Shown here piece by piece: positions 7,336 through 16,555 of a stretch of DNA of 64,000 nucleotides. The notes under the pieces were generated by a model, which was given only the letters and a program-made list of their open reading frames with translations, had not been told where the DNA came from and searched no databases. The first letter of the stretch is position 1. Each line of letters starts with the position of its first letter. Source of the DNA: a virus; the IMG/VR virus record IMGVR_UViG_3300011113_000747, positions 62,001 through 126,000 of that record, one strand, 5' to 3'. Position numbers and translations under genes: made by a program.

Positions 7336-9137
7336 AAAACGTTTTATTCAAAAGTCTTAAGATTCAAAATTACCTTTCAGTTGGAAACAATCCTGTGTGC
7401 ATTAACTTTAATGCAGGTATTAATCTAATTACTGGTATTAATAAAGATAAGCCAGATAGAAGAAATGCAATTGGTAAATCTACTATAGCTGATGCATTAT
7501 ACTTTGGTATTTTTGGAGACCCTTTGCGTGAGATTAAAAAAGATCTCGTAATTAATAATATTACTGGTGGTACAACTACCATTGAAATTGAGTATGATGT
7601 AATAACTTCGAAAGAAACAAATTCATATAAAGTTATTCGTAAACTTAACCCATCAAAGGTTTTTATCTATAAAGATGGTGAAGATGCAACTAGAGATACC
7701 ATCGCAAATACCAACAAATATATTTGCGAAACTCTAAGTGCTACACCTTCATTATTTCAAAATTGTGTTATTATGACTGTTAATAACGCAGTACCTTTTA
7801 TGGCTAAAAATAAGGTCGAAAAGAGAAAATTTATCGAAGATATTTTTGGACTTGAAGTGTTTAGTAATATGTTATCAGAACTGCGTGGTGAATTAAATGC
7901 AGTTTCAAGAGAATATGAACTCGAGCAAGCAAAATATAACGAAGTTGAACGTACTGTTTCCGAATATGAAAAACAGAAACTTAAGGTATTAGATCATAGA
8001 AAGCAAAAACATGCTACATATCTAACACGTCAAAAAGAAAATGAGGACAATTTACATAAGCTTGAAACCAAGAGGGATGCTATTTTTTGGTTTGATGAAA
8101 CCTTGGTAAAAGAAAATATTGAAAAGCTTAAAGGTGGTATTACTAAATGTGATACTGCTATTAATGATAAAAATCATTTTATCGGTGAACTAACTGCAAA
8201 GATTAAAAACCTCAAAACCAACTTATCTAAGATCGGTACCGATGAAGATAAATGTCCAGTTTGCTTAAGATCAATTGAGGATCACGATGCTAATTATATC
8301 GAAGCTGAAAAAGAGAAAATTGAAGCTGAAATTAAAACGTATTTGGTGTCTCTCAAAGATGCAAAAGATGAGGTAATATCTATTCAGAATAAAAAAGACA
8401 GCATTAGCAATAAATTGAGAGAAGAAGAAAACAAACTTTCAAAAAATAAACTTAATACACAAGAAGAAAAAAACCTAACAGAAAAAATTGAACAGATTTA
8501 TAAATGGCAAAAATCTCTTATTGAGGATATTGAGCAAGTAGAAAATACTCAAACGGAATTTGACACTCTCATTGAAACTTCTAAAGTACGGGTTAATGAA
8601 CTCAATACATGCATTATTGAAAAGAAAAATAAAGTGCAAATGCTTGAAGTAGTTAAGTATGTTATTAGTGAAGAAGGTGTTAAGTCATACATTGTTAACA
8701 AATTGCTTGAACTTCTCAATGGTAGGTTGATGTATTATCTCAAAAAGCTTGACAGTAATGCTATTTGTTATTTTAATGAGTTTTTTGAAGAAGAGCTTGT
8801 TAATGATAAAAATAAAATTTGCTCATACTTTAACTTCTCTGGAGCTGAACGTAAGAGTGTTGACCTGGCATGTTTGTTTACTTTCTCTGACTTGAGAAGA
8901 ATGCAGGGTGGTGTTCAATATAATATTGCTTTTTATGATGAGTTATTTGATTCATCATTTGATAGTAAGGGTGTTGAACTTATAAGTGAAATACTTAAAG
9001 AACGTACTGAACAATTTAATGAGTGTATCTATATTATTTCACACAGGCCTGAATCACTAAAATCTGTTACAGGTGAAGTTGTATACTTAGAAAAAGAAAA
9101 TGGTATTACTAACCGAGTTGAGTTTACTGATATTTGA
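7332..9137 (+). CDS. 46: recombination nuclease subunit gp46 (SbcC/Rad50-like)
   Basis: The product is 601 residues from the ATG at 7332, which overlaps the gene 47 stop; an earlier ATG at 7320 is inside gene 47. It is an SMC-like ATPase with the P-loop spread over GINKDKPDRRNAIGKST (about residues 34-50), which carries an insertion compared with the usual GxNGxGKS. A long coiled coil (about 190-450) is interrupted by the zinc-hook CPVC at about residue 307. The C-terminal lobe has a signature-like FSGAERKSVDLA segment and a Walker B FYDELFD. It partners gp47. Confidence 0.9.
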   Translation: MKNVLFKSLKIQNYLSVGNNPVCINFNAGINLITGINKDKPDRRNAIGKSTIADALYFGIFGDPLREIKKDLVINNITGGTTTIEIEYDVITSKETNSYKVIRKLNPSKVFIYKDGEDATRDTIANTNKYICETLSATPSLFQNCVIMTVNNAVPFMAKNKVEKRKFIEDIFGLEVFSNMLSELRGELNAVSREYELEQAKYNEVERTVSEYEKQKLKVLDHRKQKHATYLTRQKENEDNLHKLETKRDAIFWFDETLVKENIEKLKGGITKCDTAINDKNHFIGELTAKIKNLKTNLSKIGTDEDKCPVCLRSIEDHDANYIEAEKEKIEAEIKTYLVSLKDAKDEVISIQNKKDSISNKLREEENKLSKNKLNTQEEKNLTEKIEQIYKWQKSLIEDIEQVENTQTEFDTLIETSKVRVNELNTCIIEKKNKVQMLEVVKYVISEEGVKSYIVNKLLELLNGRLMYYLKKLDSNAICYFNEFFEEELVNDKNKICSYFNFSGAERKSVDLACLFTFSDLRRMQGGVQYNIAFYDELFDSSFDSKGVELISEILKERTEQFNECIYIISHRPESLKSVTGEVVYLEKENGITNRVEFTDI

Positions 9138-9151
9138 TATAAATTTGTAAT

Positions 9152-10351
9152 ATGTTTCCATCGCCGTTTGTATCCCCTTTCATTCCAGTTCAAGGCGCTA
9201 AATTAGCTTTTACACCCACAAAACCGAAAGAAATTCCAGCACCTCGCGAGCTTTCTTTACCTCGTGTTGTTAACTACCTTGCTGACTACAGTGGCTGTGG
9301 ACATTGGAGAGTTATTTGGCCTGAACAGATTTTAAACGGCAATGGTATGATGATATCACAATCAAATACATGTATGGTATTTGATCCTAAATGGTATGAA
9401 GGTGTTACTGCAATTAAAATTCAGAGACAAGCAACTACAGATCAAAAACGATTTATTGAGTACTTGAAGTCTATTCAAGCTCAATGTGGATTTAAAATAA
9501 TCTATGAAGTTGATGATGTGGTCTTCAGAGAAGATATTCCCGACTACAACAAGTTTAAATTTGCATTTGATAATGATGAGGTAAGACAAAATTGTATTGA
9601 TATTATCAACATGGCTGATGAGGTCACTGTAACATGTGACTACATGAGAGATTTATATAGAGAAAAAACTGGTAAGCAAGAAATTACAGTCATTCCTAAC
9701 TTCCCTCCATATTTCTGGATGGGCTATCTTTTCAATCATTCTAAAGTATGTAACTCATTAGATAAAAATCACAAAAAACCCCGTATTCTTTATACGGGGT
9801 CTGGAGCTCATTATGACGTAGACAATAAAGTTGGTGGTAAGGATGATTTTGAGCATGTAATTCAAGTGATCATTGATACCAGACACAAATATCAGTGGGT
9901 GTTTATGGGTTCATTCCCACCACCACTTTTACCATATGTGCAGTCTGGTGAGATTGAGTTTCATCAATGGCAAACACTTTATCAATATCCAAAGAAGATT
10001 TATGAACTTGATATTAATTTGATGATTGCTCCGTTGCAGGATAACCCATTCAACAGATCTAAGTCTGATATTAAATTCATCGAGGCATGCTTATTCGGTA
10101 TACCTGTTATTTGTCAGGATATGGTTACATATAAGGATGCACCACTTAAATTTAAAACTGGTGAGCAGCTTAAAGAGCTTATTGCATCAACACTCAAAAA
10201 TAAACCAAAATATCGCAAGATGTCTATAGAAATGAGACAAATTGGCGAACAACGCATTCTTGAAAAACAAGAAAACATTGGATGCATTTTTGAAGCATAC
10301 ACCACACCATATAATTCTCCTGAAAGAAAATACTTGAAGAAGTGGAATTAG
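9152..10351 (+). CDS. GT-B family glycosyltransferase
   Basis: The product is 399 residues. The C-terminal half has the GT4-like signature: RILYTGSGA (about residue 211), then APLQDNPFNRSKSDIKFIEACLFGIPVI (about 291-318), where the last glutamate contacts the nucleotide-sugar in this superfamily. The N-terminal domain contains YEVDDVVF and VTCDYMRDLY segments typical of phage and bacterial group 1 transferases. The acceptor is unknown; candidates are modified DNA bases (the phage has a queC-type pathway) or a virion or host-surface glycan. It lies between gene 46 and the DNA polymerase with gaps of 14 and 18 nt. A hairpin at 9773-9800 inside the gene has a T-run only on the opposite strand. 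Confidence 0.85.
   Translation: MFPSPFVSPFIPVQGAKLAFTPTKPKEIPAPRELSLPRVVNYLADYSGCGHWRVIWPEQILNGNGMMISQSNTCMVFDPKWYEGVTAIKIQRQATTDQKRFIEYLKSIQAQCGFKIIYEVDDVVFREDIPDYNKFKFAFDNDEVRQNCIDIINMADEVTVTCDYMRDLYREKTGKQEITVIPNFPPYFWMGYLFNHSKVCNSLDKNHKKPRILYTGSGAHYDVDNKVGGKDDFEHVIQVIIDTRHKYQWVFMGSFPPPLLPYVQSGEIEFHQWQTLYQYPKKIYELDINLMIAPLQDNPFNRSKSDIKFIEACLFGIPVICQDMVTYKDAPLKFKTGEQLKELIASTLKNKPKYRKMSIEMRQIGEQRILEKQENIGCIFEAYTTPYNSPERKYLKKWN
9773..9800 (-). terminator. antisense-oriented hairpin with T-run inside a gene
   Basis: ACCCCGTAT at 9778-9786 pairs perfectly with ATACGGGGT at 9792-9800 (9 bp, 5-nt loop). Read on the minus strand the stem is followed by six Ts (complement of 9773-9778), which is the form of an intrinsic terminator for antisense transcription. 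There is no T-run in the sense direction. Confidence 0.45.
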
Positions 10352-10361
10352 TTCATATAAT
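10334..10361 (+). promoter_or_regulatory. sigma-70-type promoter of gene 43
   Basis: TTGAAG at 10334-10339, 16-nt spacer, TATAAT at 10356-10361, then 8 nt to the ATG at 10370. It lies over the 3' end of the glycosyltransferase gene. Predicted 5' leader of 0-2 nt. Confidence 0.7.
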
Positions 10362-10369
10362 AAGACGAA

Positions 10370-12946
10370 ATGTCTTATAGAAACTGTTTTTACGATAATA
10401 ATAATCGATCAGTAGAACTCTTTGCGTGGGATAAAGACGGTAATCGTGTTCGTTATACTGTATCTCACGACCCTTATTTATACCTTGAAGACCCTAAAGG
10501 TGAAAGCACATCGATTTACAATACTAAATTGAAGAAGAAAGTGTTTCGTAATGGTTACGAACGCAGTAAATTTCTTCGTGATAGTGGTATCAGGAGGGTG
10601 TTTGAAAACGTACCCCCAGCTCAGCAATACTTGCTTGATACATTCTGGCGTGATAATGAAAAGCCAGAATTTACGCAGCATCCAATTAAGATCTGCTTTA
10701 TAGATATTGAAACCTATTCTGTTGACTCATTTCCAAATCCAGAAGATCCTACTCATGAGGTGACCGTTATTACTTGTTATGATAGTTTGAGTAAAAAGTT
10801 TCATACATTTGGTATTAAGCCATACAATGGCTCAAACAAAACTGTAAAGTATACTCATTGTAAAAATGAGAGGGAATTGTTCATAAAATTCATTGAGTAT
10901 TTGAAAAAGGATTATCCAGATATTATGTCTGGGTGGAACTCTGAGTTCTTTGATATTCCGTACATCATTAATCGTTGTACTAGAATTTTAGGTGAAGAAT
11001 ATACTAAAGGGTTATCACCTCTTGGACGTGTACATTATCGCGATATAGTTGGTAAGTTTGGTATGCAACAGCGTCGTTATTATATCGATGGTATTTCGAT
11101 TCTTGACTACTTGGATATTTACAAACGTTTCTGCTTTAAAGAACGTGATAGTTACAAGCTCGATAACATTGGTGAAATCGAACTTGGTGAGAAGAAGGTT
11201 AATTTAAATGGTATGTCTCTTGCTCAGTTAACAGATACTGATTGGGATACATTTATTGATTATAACATTCAGGACGTTAATATCGTTGTTCGTCTTGAGG
11301 AGAAGCTGCAGTATGTTAACTTATTGAGGATGTTATCTTATGCTGGGTTGTGTACGTTTGAACAAGCAATGGGTACATTGTCTGTGATCAATGGTGCTTT
11401 ATGTATCAAAGCTCGTGAAATTGGTAAAGTTATTTCAACTTTTATTCGTAATGATCCTGATAGTGTTAACCCAGGGGCTTATGTTGCAGAACCTAGAGGG
11501 GGATTTCAAGAGAAGATTATTTCGTTTGACGCAAACTCTCTGTATCCGAACGTGATGATTTCACTTAATTTATCTCCTGAAACTAAAGTGGGTAAGTTTG
11601 AGAAGGTTGATGATGACAACTATGTTGTGAGACATGTAAGTGGTAAAACGTTCAATCTTACCAAGACAAGATTTGCTGAACTTATTAAAGCAGAAGAGCT
11701 TGCAATTACAAAAGCAAACTTCTTGTTTACTCAAAAGTTTAAAGGTATTGTTCCATTATTTGTTGATCACTTTTATAACAAGCGTGTTGAAATTAAGAAA
11801 GAACTCCAAAAGTATAAAGTTGAGTTGAGTAAACTTAAGAAAGGTACTGCTGATTATAAACGTGTATCTGATATGGTTGATAAACTTAATGCGCATCAGA
11901 TGTGTGTGAAAGTTTTGATTAACTCTTGTTATGGATATTTTGGTAATAAGCAAGCGCCTATTGGAGATGATGATATTGCATCGTCTGTTACGCTAACAGG
12001 TCAGGCAGTTATCAAAGAATCAAATACACTTATCAAGGAATATCTCAAAAATAATGTTACTAACATTACAGATAGGGACTTAGAGGAAGCTATCATTTAT
12101 AACGATACAGATTCTTCTTATGTATCCATTAAGTCTCTCTTCAAAGACAATAAAATACAGTTCATTGATAAAGATGGGAATCTTACCAAAGAAACTCATG
12201 AGCAAGTGCAAAACATTGAAAACTTTCTTAATGAAAAGATTAAGATTTGGGGTAAAAAAGCTCTCAATTCAAAAGATTGTCGATTTGTTTTCAAACGTGA
12301 AAGCATTGGTGATGTTGGTATTTTCTTGCAGAAAAAACGTTATGTTTTACATGTACTAGATGATGAAGGTATTCCTTGTAGTAAGTTCAAGTATACCGGA
12401 GTTGAAGTTGTGCGTACAACAATGCCAAACGCAATTAAACCTTATGCTAAGAAGATTATTGAGACGATGATGCTCACAAAATCTCAAGCAGAAACAAATA
12501 GGGTGTTAAATGAAACGTACGATATCTTTAAGAGTTTGACTATTCAGGATATTGCATTTGTTATGGGATTGAAAGGTTATGATAAATATGCAGTTAAATG
12601 TAGGGAGTTTGAAACTGCAAAGTCAATGCCATTGCATGTAAAATCTAGTTATTATTACAACCTACTTCTTGATAAATTTAAACTTAATAACAAGTATGAG
12701 ACTTTATCATCTGGTGATAAAGTTAGATACATTTACGTAGAAACTCCAAATAAATACATGCTTGAATCAATTGCATTTAAAAATGAATTCCCTGAAGAGT
12801 TTAATCAGCTTTTTAAGGTAGATTATGATAAGATGTTTGAGAAGATTCTTTTTCAAGCAATTGAACGTTTTTATGAAGCAGTTAACTGGACTGTACGTAA
12901 ACCGAAAGATAATGTGCAAACAGAATTATTTGATTTGTTTGGTTGA
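10370..12946 (+). CDS. 43: family B DNA polymerase gp43
   Basis: The product is 858 residues (T4 gp43 has 898) and is complete. The 3'-5' exonuclease domain shows Exo I FIDIETY (about residue 109), Exo II region GWNSEFFDIPYI (about 186) and Exo III YNIQDVNIV (about 299). The polymerase domain has motif A SFDANSLYPNVM (about 385-396), motif B region NSCYGYFGNKQAP (about 519) and motif C YNDTDSSYV (about 577-585), so both active sites look intact. The C-terminal tail QTELFDLFG is a good PCNA-box-like peptide for binding the sliding clamp gp45. It is transcribed from its own early-type promoter. Confidence 0.97.
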   Translation: MSYRNCFYDNNNRSVELFAWDKDGNRVRYTVSHDPYLYLEDPKGESTSIYNTKLKKKVFRNGYERSKFLRDSGIRRVFENVPPAQQYLLDTFWRDNEKPEFTQHPIKICFIDIETYSVDSFPNPEDPTHEVTVITCYDSLSKKFHTFGIKPYNGSNKTVKYTHCKNERELFIKFIEYLKKDYPDIMSGWNSEFFDIPYIINRCTRILGEEYTKGLSPLGRVHYRDIVGKFGMQQRRYYIDGISILDYLDIYKRFCFKERDSYKLDNIGEIELGEKKVNLNGMSLAQLTDTDWDTFIDYNIQDVNIVVRLEEKLQYVNLLRMLSYAGLCTFEQAMGTLSVINGALCIKAREIGKVISTFIRNDPDSVNPGAYVAEPRGGFQEKIISFDANSLYPNVMISLNLSPETKVGKFEKVDDDNYVVRHVSGKTFNLTKTRFAELIKAEELAITKANFLFTQKFKGIVPLFVDHFYNKRVEIKKELQKYKVELSKLKKGTADYKRVSDMVDKLNAHQMCVKVLINSCYGYFGNKQAPIGDDDIASSVTLTGQAVIKESNTLIKEYLKNNVTNITDRDLEEAIIYNDTDSSYVSIKSLFKDNKIQFIDKDGNLTKETHEQVQNIENFLNEKIKIWGKKALNSKDCRFVFKRESIGDVGIFLQKKRYVLHVLDDEGIPCSKFKYTGVEVVRTTMPNAIKPYAKKIIETMMLTKSQAETNRVLNETYDIFKSLTIQDIAFVMGLKGYDKYAVKCREFETAKSMPLHVKSSYYYNLLLDKFKLNNKYETLSSGDKVRYIYVETPNKYMLESIAFKNEFPEEFNQLFKVDYDKMFEKILFQAIERFYEAVNWTVRKPKDNVQTELFDLFG

Positions 12947-12963
12947 TTTATCACAAATATAAT
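12935..12963 (+). promoter_or_regulatory. possible sigma-70-type promoter
   Basis: TTGTTT at 12935-12940, 17-nt spacer, TATAAT at 12958-12963, 13 nt before the ATG at 12977. The weaker -35 and the longer leader make it less certain than its relatives. Confidence 0.45.
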
Positions 12964-12976
12964 TCATAATATTTAT

Positions 12977-13318
12977 ATGAACGAACAAATTAAAGTTATT
13001 ATCGACAACGTTGGTAGGTTTATTATCGGTAAAGTTGTATCAGAAAGTGATACAGTTTTATCTCTAAAGACACCTGTAATTCTTCACGTACAACCAAGCC
13101 AGACAGGTCAGCTTCAAGTTCAGACTATCCCACTTTTCTTTGGTGAATTTGTAAAAAACAAAGATACCAATGTTTGGAATTATGCAAAATCAACAATTGC
13201 ATTTAGTGATGTTGAACTTGATGATAGACTTGTTAGTCAGTATCAGGCTATTGCTAACCCATCTCCAATCATCCAACCTACAGCAGATCCACAGGTTGTA
13301 AAGTTGTTTGATGATTAA
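12977..13318 (+). CDS. small beta-rich hypothetical protein
   Basis: The product is 113 residues, not recognised with certainty. The first 80 residues alternate as beta strands (VIIDNVGRFIIGKVV, TVLSLKTPVILHVQ, VQTIPLFFGEFV), which could form an Sm-like or OB-like barrel. A Pro-rich linker leads to an acidic end QVVKLFDD that resembles a clamp-binding peptide. It lies directly after DNA polymerase and is closed by a strong terminator, so it may be a replication accessory protein; that is inferred from position. Confidence 0.65.
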   Translation: MNEQIKVIIDNVGRFIIGKVVSESDTVLSLKTPVILHVQPSQTGQLQVQTIPLFFGEFVKNKDTNVWNYAKSTIAFSDVELDDRLVSQYQAIANPSPIIQPTADPQVVKLFDD

Positions 13319-13339
13319 TTATTAATAACAGCCAACCCG

Positions 13340-13370
13340 AGCCCGTTAGACTAGTCTAACGGGCTTTTTT
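13340..13370 (+). terminator. intrinsic terminator
   Basis: Perfect 26-nt inverted repeat at 13340-13365 (AGCCCGTTAGACT with its complement) followed by a T-run to 13370. It ends the polymerase transcription unit and is followed after 1 nt by the -35 box of the uvsX promoter. Confidence 0.9.
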
Positions 13371-13371
13371 G

Positions 13372-13399
13372 TTGATATTTTGAAAATTGAATTTAGATT
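13372..13399 (+). promoter_or_regulatory. sigma-70-type promoter of uvsX operon
   Basis: TTGATA at 13372-13377, 16-nt spacer, TAGATT at 13394-13399, then 5 nt to the ATG at 13405. Predicted leaderless transcript. Confidence 0.65.
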
Positions 13400-13404
13400 A
13401 ATAC

Positions 13405-14526
13405 ATGGACAAAGAATTAAAAGCTGCATTAGATAGTATTGACGAAATTAACCCATACGCAACATATCTCGATAAGAACTCCCTTAGTTTAGTAGATGGT
13501 TGGATTGATACAGGATCGATGGTGTTAAACGCTCTCATCTCTGGTAAATTAGATGGAGGTATTCCAAAGGGTCGAGTTACTCTTTTAGCTGGTGAATCAA
13601 TGACTGGTAAGTCTCTTTTTGTACAAAAGATTCTTGCTCGAGCTCAGCGTCAAGGTTTAACTCCGGTTATCTTTGATACTGAAAATAGTATTGACCCTGA
13701 AGGTGCATCTCGCTTAGGACTTGATGTTTCAAAGGTAAAATATGTACCTTCCGTTACAATTGAAGAAACAAGAAATGCCATCTTCAAATTTTTAACTAAC
13801 GTTAAAGCAAAAGGTCTTGAAGGTAAATTTATTATTGCTATTGACTCGTTGGGTAACCTTCAATCACAGCAAGAAATGAATCGAATGGAGAAAGAGAGTA
13901 CATCTGCTGATATGGGTAGTGCAGCTCGTGCTATGAAGTCACTTCTTAAGACTTGCAATAATATGGGTGCTCTCACTAAAACAACCATTCTTTGCACGAA
14001 TCATGTGTATGATGATCCATCTGCAATGTTCCCATCACTTGAAAAACATATGCCTGGTGGTAAGTCTGTGACTTATCTACCATCTGTTTCTGTTCAGTTA
14101 GCTCGTAAGCCATTAAAAGATGATGGTGGTAAGACATTTGATAGTAACATGGTTGCTGGTCAGAAGAATTACTCTGGTGTGATTATTCGTGCTCTTACAC
14201 GTAAGAATCGTTTTATTAAACAGTACCTTGAAGCTGAGATGTACTTAAGCTTCTCAACGGGATTAGATAAATACTACGGTCTTCTTGATCTTGCAGTGGG
14301 TATGGGTGCTGTTATTCAAAATGGTTCTACTTATGCTCTACCAGACGGAACTAAGCTCGGTTATTACAAATCATGGCGTAAAGATTCTGACGTTTGGGAT
14401 CAGATTTTACCTAAACTTCAAGAAGAAATCACCAAAAATTGGGCATATAGTGAAGGTGAATCATCAGCTAATGATGTTGATGAAATTGATGAACTTGACG
14501 AAATGGAGGATAACGAAAATGAATAA
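13405..14526 (+). CDS. uvsX: UvsX RecA-like recombinase
   Basis: The product is 373 residues (T4 UvsX about 390). It forms ATP-dependent filaments on single-stranded DNA and drives strand exchange for recombination-dependent replication. Walker A is GESMTGKS (about residues 63-70); a Walker B-type strand FIIAIDSLGNLQ follows near 148-159, then the DNA-binding loop region with MEKESTSADMGSAARAMKS. The C-terminus is very acidic (DVDEIDELDEMEDNENE), as expected for regulation of DNA binding. It overlaps the thioredoxin gene by 8 nt and is co-transcribed with it and queC. Confidence 0.93.
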   Translation: MDKELKAALDSIDEINPYATYLDKNSLSLVDGWIDTGSMVLNALISGKLDGGIPKGRVTLLAGESMTGKSLFVQKILARAQRQGLTPVIFDTENSIDPEGASRLGLDVSKVKYVPSVTIEETRNAIFKFLTNVKAKGLEGKFIIAIDSLGNLQSQQEMNRMEKESTSADMGSAARAMKSLLKTCNNMGALTKTTILCTNHVYDDPSAMFPSLEKHMPGGKSVTYLPSVSVQLARKPLKDDGGKTFDSNMVAGQKNYSGVIIRALTRKNRFIKQYLEAEMYLSFSTGLDKYYGLLDLAVGMGAVIQNGSTYALPDGTKLGYYKSWRKDSDVWDQILPKLQEEITKNWAYSEGESSANDVDEIDELDEMEDNENE

Positions 14527-14788
14527 TATCAAACTACTATATTTTAGTGCACCGTGGTGTGGTCCATGTAAAATGTTTAAACCTGTAATTGAGCAGTTTA
14601 AACAAAAACAAACTGAATGTGATGTTCAAATTATTGACATTGAAGAGAATGAAGATCTTGGTAAACAATACAGTATTAATGCTGTACCCACATGCATCAT
14701 TCTTAAAAATGACAAAGAAGTATCTCGCTTTTCTGGCATGAAAGGTATTTCGTATATTGAATCTCTCGTAGACGAAGCTAAAATCTAA
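14519..14788 (+). CDS. thioredoxin
   Basis: The product is 89 residues from the ATG at 14519. The frame is open from 14285, but that part is the shadow of uvsX. A GGAGG sits 9 nt upstream at 14506-14510, one of the few Shine-Dalgarno sequences here. It has the thioredoxin fold with the active site APWCGPCKMFKP (about residues 11-22) and the cis-proline loop AVPTC (about 60). It would act as a protein disulfide reductase, for example for a phage ribonucleotide reductase, or as a polymerase-type accessory as in T7; the sequence does not decide. It sits between uvsX and queC in one operon. Confidence 0.92.
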   Translation: MNNIKLLYFSAPWCGPCKMFKPVIEQFKQKQTECDVQIIDIEENEDLGKQYSINAVPTCIILKNDKEVSRFSGMKGISYIESLVDEAKI

Positions 14789-14790
14789 TT

Positions 14791-15519
14791 ATGTCAAAAG
14801 TTGTACTAGCATTTAGTGGTGGAATGGACTCTTCAGTCTTGCTTCATATGGCAGCTGAAAAGTTTGATGAAGTGTATTGCTTATTCTTTGATTATGGTCA
14901 AAGACATAAGAAGGAACTTCAATGTGCAGAAAAGCAGCTGAAGAGTCTTAACGAAGGTGTTAAAATGTTGGTGATTGATACACCACTAAATGTTCTTGCT
15001 CCAACCTCATCTCTTACTAATCTGGATATCGATACCCCAGATGTAAGAGAGATGAGAGGTGAGGCTCAACCTAAGAGTTATGTACCATTTCGCAATATGC
15101 TGTTTATCTCATACCTTTTGTCATATGCAGAGGGAGTGGGTGCAGATGCTGTTTGGTATGGTGCAGCTCAAGTTGACTCATTAGCTGGCTATTGGGATGG
15201 AAGTCCAGAATTTTTAAAAGAGATCAATGATGTAGCTGCTTTGAACCGTGAACATCGTATTGTTGTTGAAGCACCGCTTCTTACAATGTCAAAAGCAGAT
15301 ATCATCTTAGAAGGTATTAGACTTGGAGTTAAGTTTAGTGATACTTGGACTTGTTATGCAGGTGAAGAAAAAGCAGATGCATATTCACCTTCCTCAAGTT
15401 TGAGATTACAAGGATTTGCTTCAGCTGGATATATCGATCCAATTCCTTACAAACAAGATTTAAGGAATGTTTGGAAGCAAAATAACTGTAAGAAGATTCC
15501 TTACGAAACTTATCTGTAA
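14791..15519 (+). CDS. queC: QueC-like 7-cyano-7-deazaguanine synthase with altered zinc site
   Basis: The product is 242 residues. QueC converts carboxy-deazaguanine to preQ0 with ATP and ammonia. The PP-loop AFSGGMDSS (about residues 7-15) and the family segment VPFRNMLFISYLLSYAEGVG (about 98-117) are clear. The usual zinc site is a Cys after TWS/TWT followed by C-x2-C-x2-C; here only the first (C188 in TWTCYAG) is present and the rest reads ADAYSPSSS, so three zinc ligands are missing. In phages such as 9g, QueC fused to a glutamine amidotransferase gives deoxyarchaeosine in DNA. A separate amidotransferase lies 1.1 kb downstream. Its stop overlaps a convergent minus-strand gene by 10 bp. 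Confidence 0.85.
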   Translation: MSKVVLAFSGGMDSSVLLHMAAEKFDEVYCLFFDYGQRHKKELQCAEKQLKSLNEGVKMLVIDTPLNVLAPTSSLTNLDIDTPDVREMRGEAQPKSYVPFRNMLFISYLLSYAEGVGADAVWYGAAQVDSLAGYWDGSPEFLKEINDVAALNREHRIVVEAPLLTMSKADIILEGIRLGVKFSDTWTCYAGEEKADAYSPSSSLRLQGFASAGYIDPIPYKQDLRNVWKQNNCKKIPYETYL

Positions 15520-16550
15520 TACATCTCTTGCTGCATCATCTTCTGATGATATGTCTTAGCTTTGATGTCTTTGTTAGCCACATACTTAATTTTAGGTCTG
15601 TGGCTTTCCTTTACAATCTCTTCTTCATCTTCGAATGGATTTGCTAAACGTCTAGCAGAATCATCTTGAGCAATTGTACCCATTCCATAACCTTGAGTAT
15701 CAATACCAGATCTCATTGATTTAGTTTTAGGTTTTTCTGCTTTATCCTCAAATTCAAAATAACCTGGAGCGTGTACAATAACTTCAAATTCATCTACATC
15801 CAATCCAAGAGCTTTACCTAAAGATGCTTTGATAGATGCTTCGACTTTACCAGCACCTAGCTTGTTAACAATTTTAGTAATAGGTGTTTCTTCACCAAAC
15901 TCTAAGTCAACGCTATTTGAACTACCAACATCAACATCAAATTGTTGATTTTTGTTAGCAGCATTAAAGAACTTTTGGATCTTTTCAATATCTAGTGGTA
16001 TTTCTTGATCTGAAACAATTTCAATAATGGAAGACTTAGCGTCAATTGGTGATGTTGGTGAAATATCATCTGCTGCAGCTTTTTGCGCATCCTTTTTAGC
16101 TTGTTTTTCAGCTGCCATTTCTTCTGGTGTTTTAACTTTACCGAATTGCTCGAAATCCTGTTTTGTTTCAAAAGTTTTACCAATATTTTCACCCTTACCT
16201 CTTGATCTAACTTGCTGTTTACGTTGCAAGAATGAACTTAAGTTACCTTCCATATATTGCTTAAATTCGTCAGCAATTTCGTCTTTAATGACACCACTAT
16301 CGACGAGGTTCTTAATAAATTCACCAGCTTCAGCTGCATATCTTGAACCAGCAAATGCAGTACCTTCTGGTACCATTCCCTTTTCTTTCAAGAAATTGAT
16401 AATAAATTCAAAAACGATTGGTCTAGCAATACCGATCTTTTTATCTTCGATAGCTTTTTTAAGGTAACCTGTATTAAAAAGCTTATCAAAGCGACCTGCT
16501 CTAGCTTCTTCAAGGATTTCTAATTTATTAACAAGGGAATTGAAATTCAT
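15510..16550 (-). CDS. late protein with capsid-targeting-like N-terminus
   Basis: The product is 346 residues, family not recognised. The N-terminus MNFNSLVNKLEILEEARAGR carries I-L-E-E-A, a candidate gp21-type cleavage site, and a late box lies exactly 5 nt upstream of the ATG. The body is helical up to about residue 110, followed by a basic linker (RKQQVRSRGKG) and an Ala/Lys/Glu-rich stretch (about 135-165). The C-terminal part has beta character (FEVIVHAPGYFEFE) and ends in a basic helix with MMQQEMYYR. Likely a virion head or core component; it is convergent with queC. Confidence 0.7.
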   Translation of the reverse strand: MNFNSLVNKLEILEEARAGRFDKLFNTGYLKKAIEDKKIGIARPIVFEFIINFLKEKGMVPEGTAFAGSRYAAEAGEFIKNLVDSGVIKDEIADEFKQYMEGNLSSFLQRKQQVRSRGKGENIGKTFETKQDFEQFGKVKTPEEMAAEKQAKKDAQKAAADDISPTSPIDAKSSIIEIVSDQEIPLDIEKIQKFFNAANKNQQFDVDVGSSNSVDLEFGEETPITKIVNKLGAGKVEASIKASLGKALGLDVDEFEVIVHAPGYFEFEDKAEKPKTKSMRSGIDTQGYGMGTIAQDDSARRLANPFEDEEEIVKESHRPKIKYVANKDIKAKTYHQKMMQQEMYYR

Positions 16551-16555
16551 AGAAT

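Noticed and set aside
14285-14518. Upstream extension of the thioredoxin frame
   Set aside because: The extension lies inside uvsX and does not look like protein of this phage; the ATG at 14519 gives a normal 89-residue thioredoxin.
16027-16467. Plus-strand open frame of 146 codons opposite the 346-residue late gene
   Set aside because: Shadow of a real gene that has a late box at the right distance; composition is Ser/Leu-rich as expected for a complement frame.
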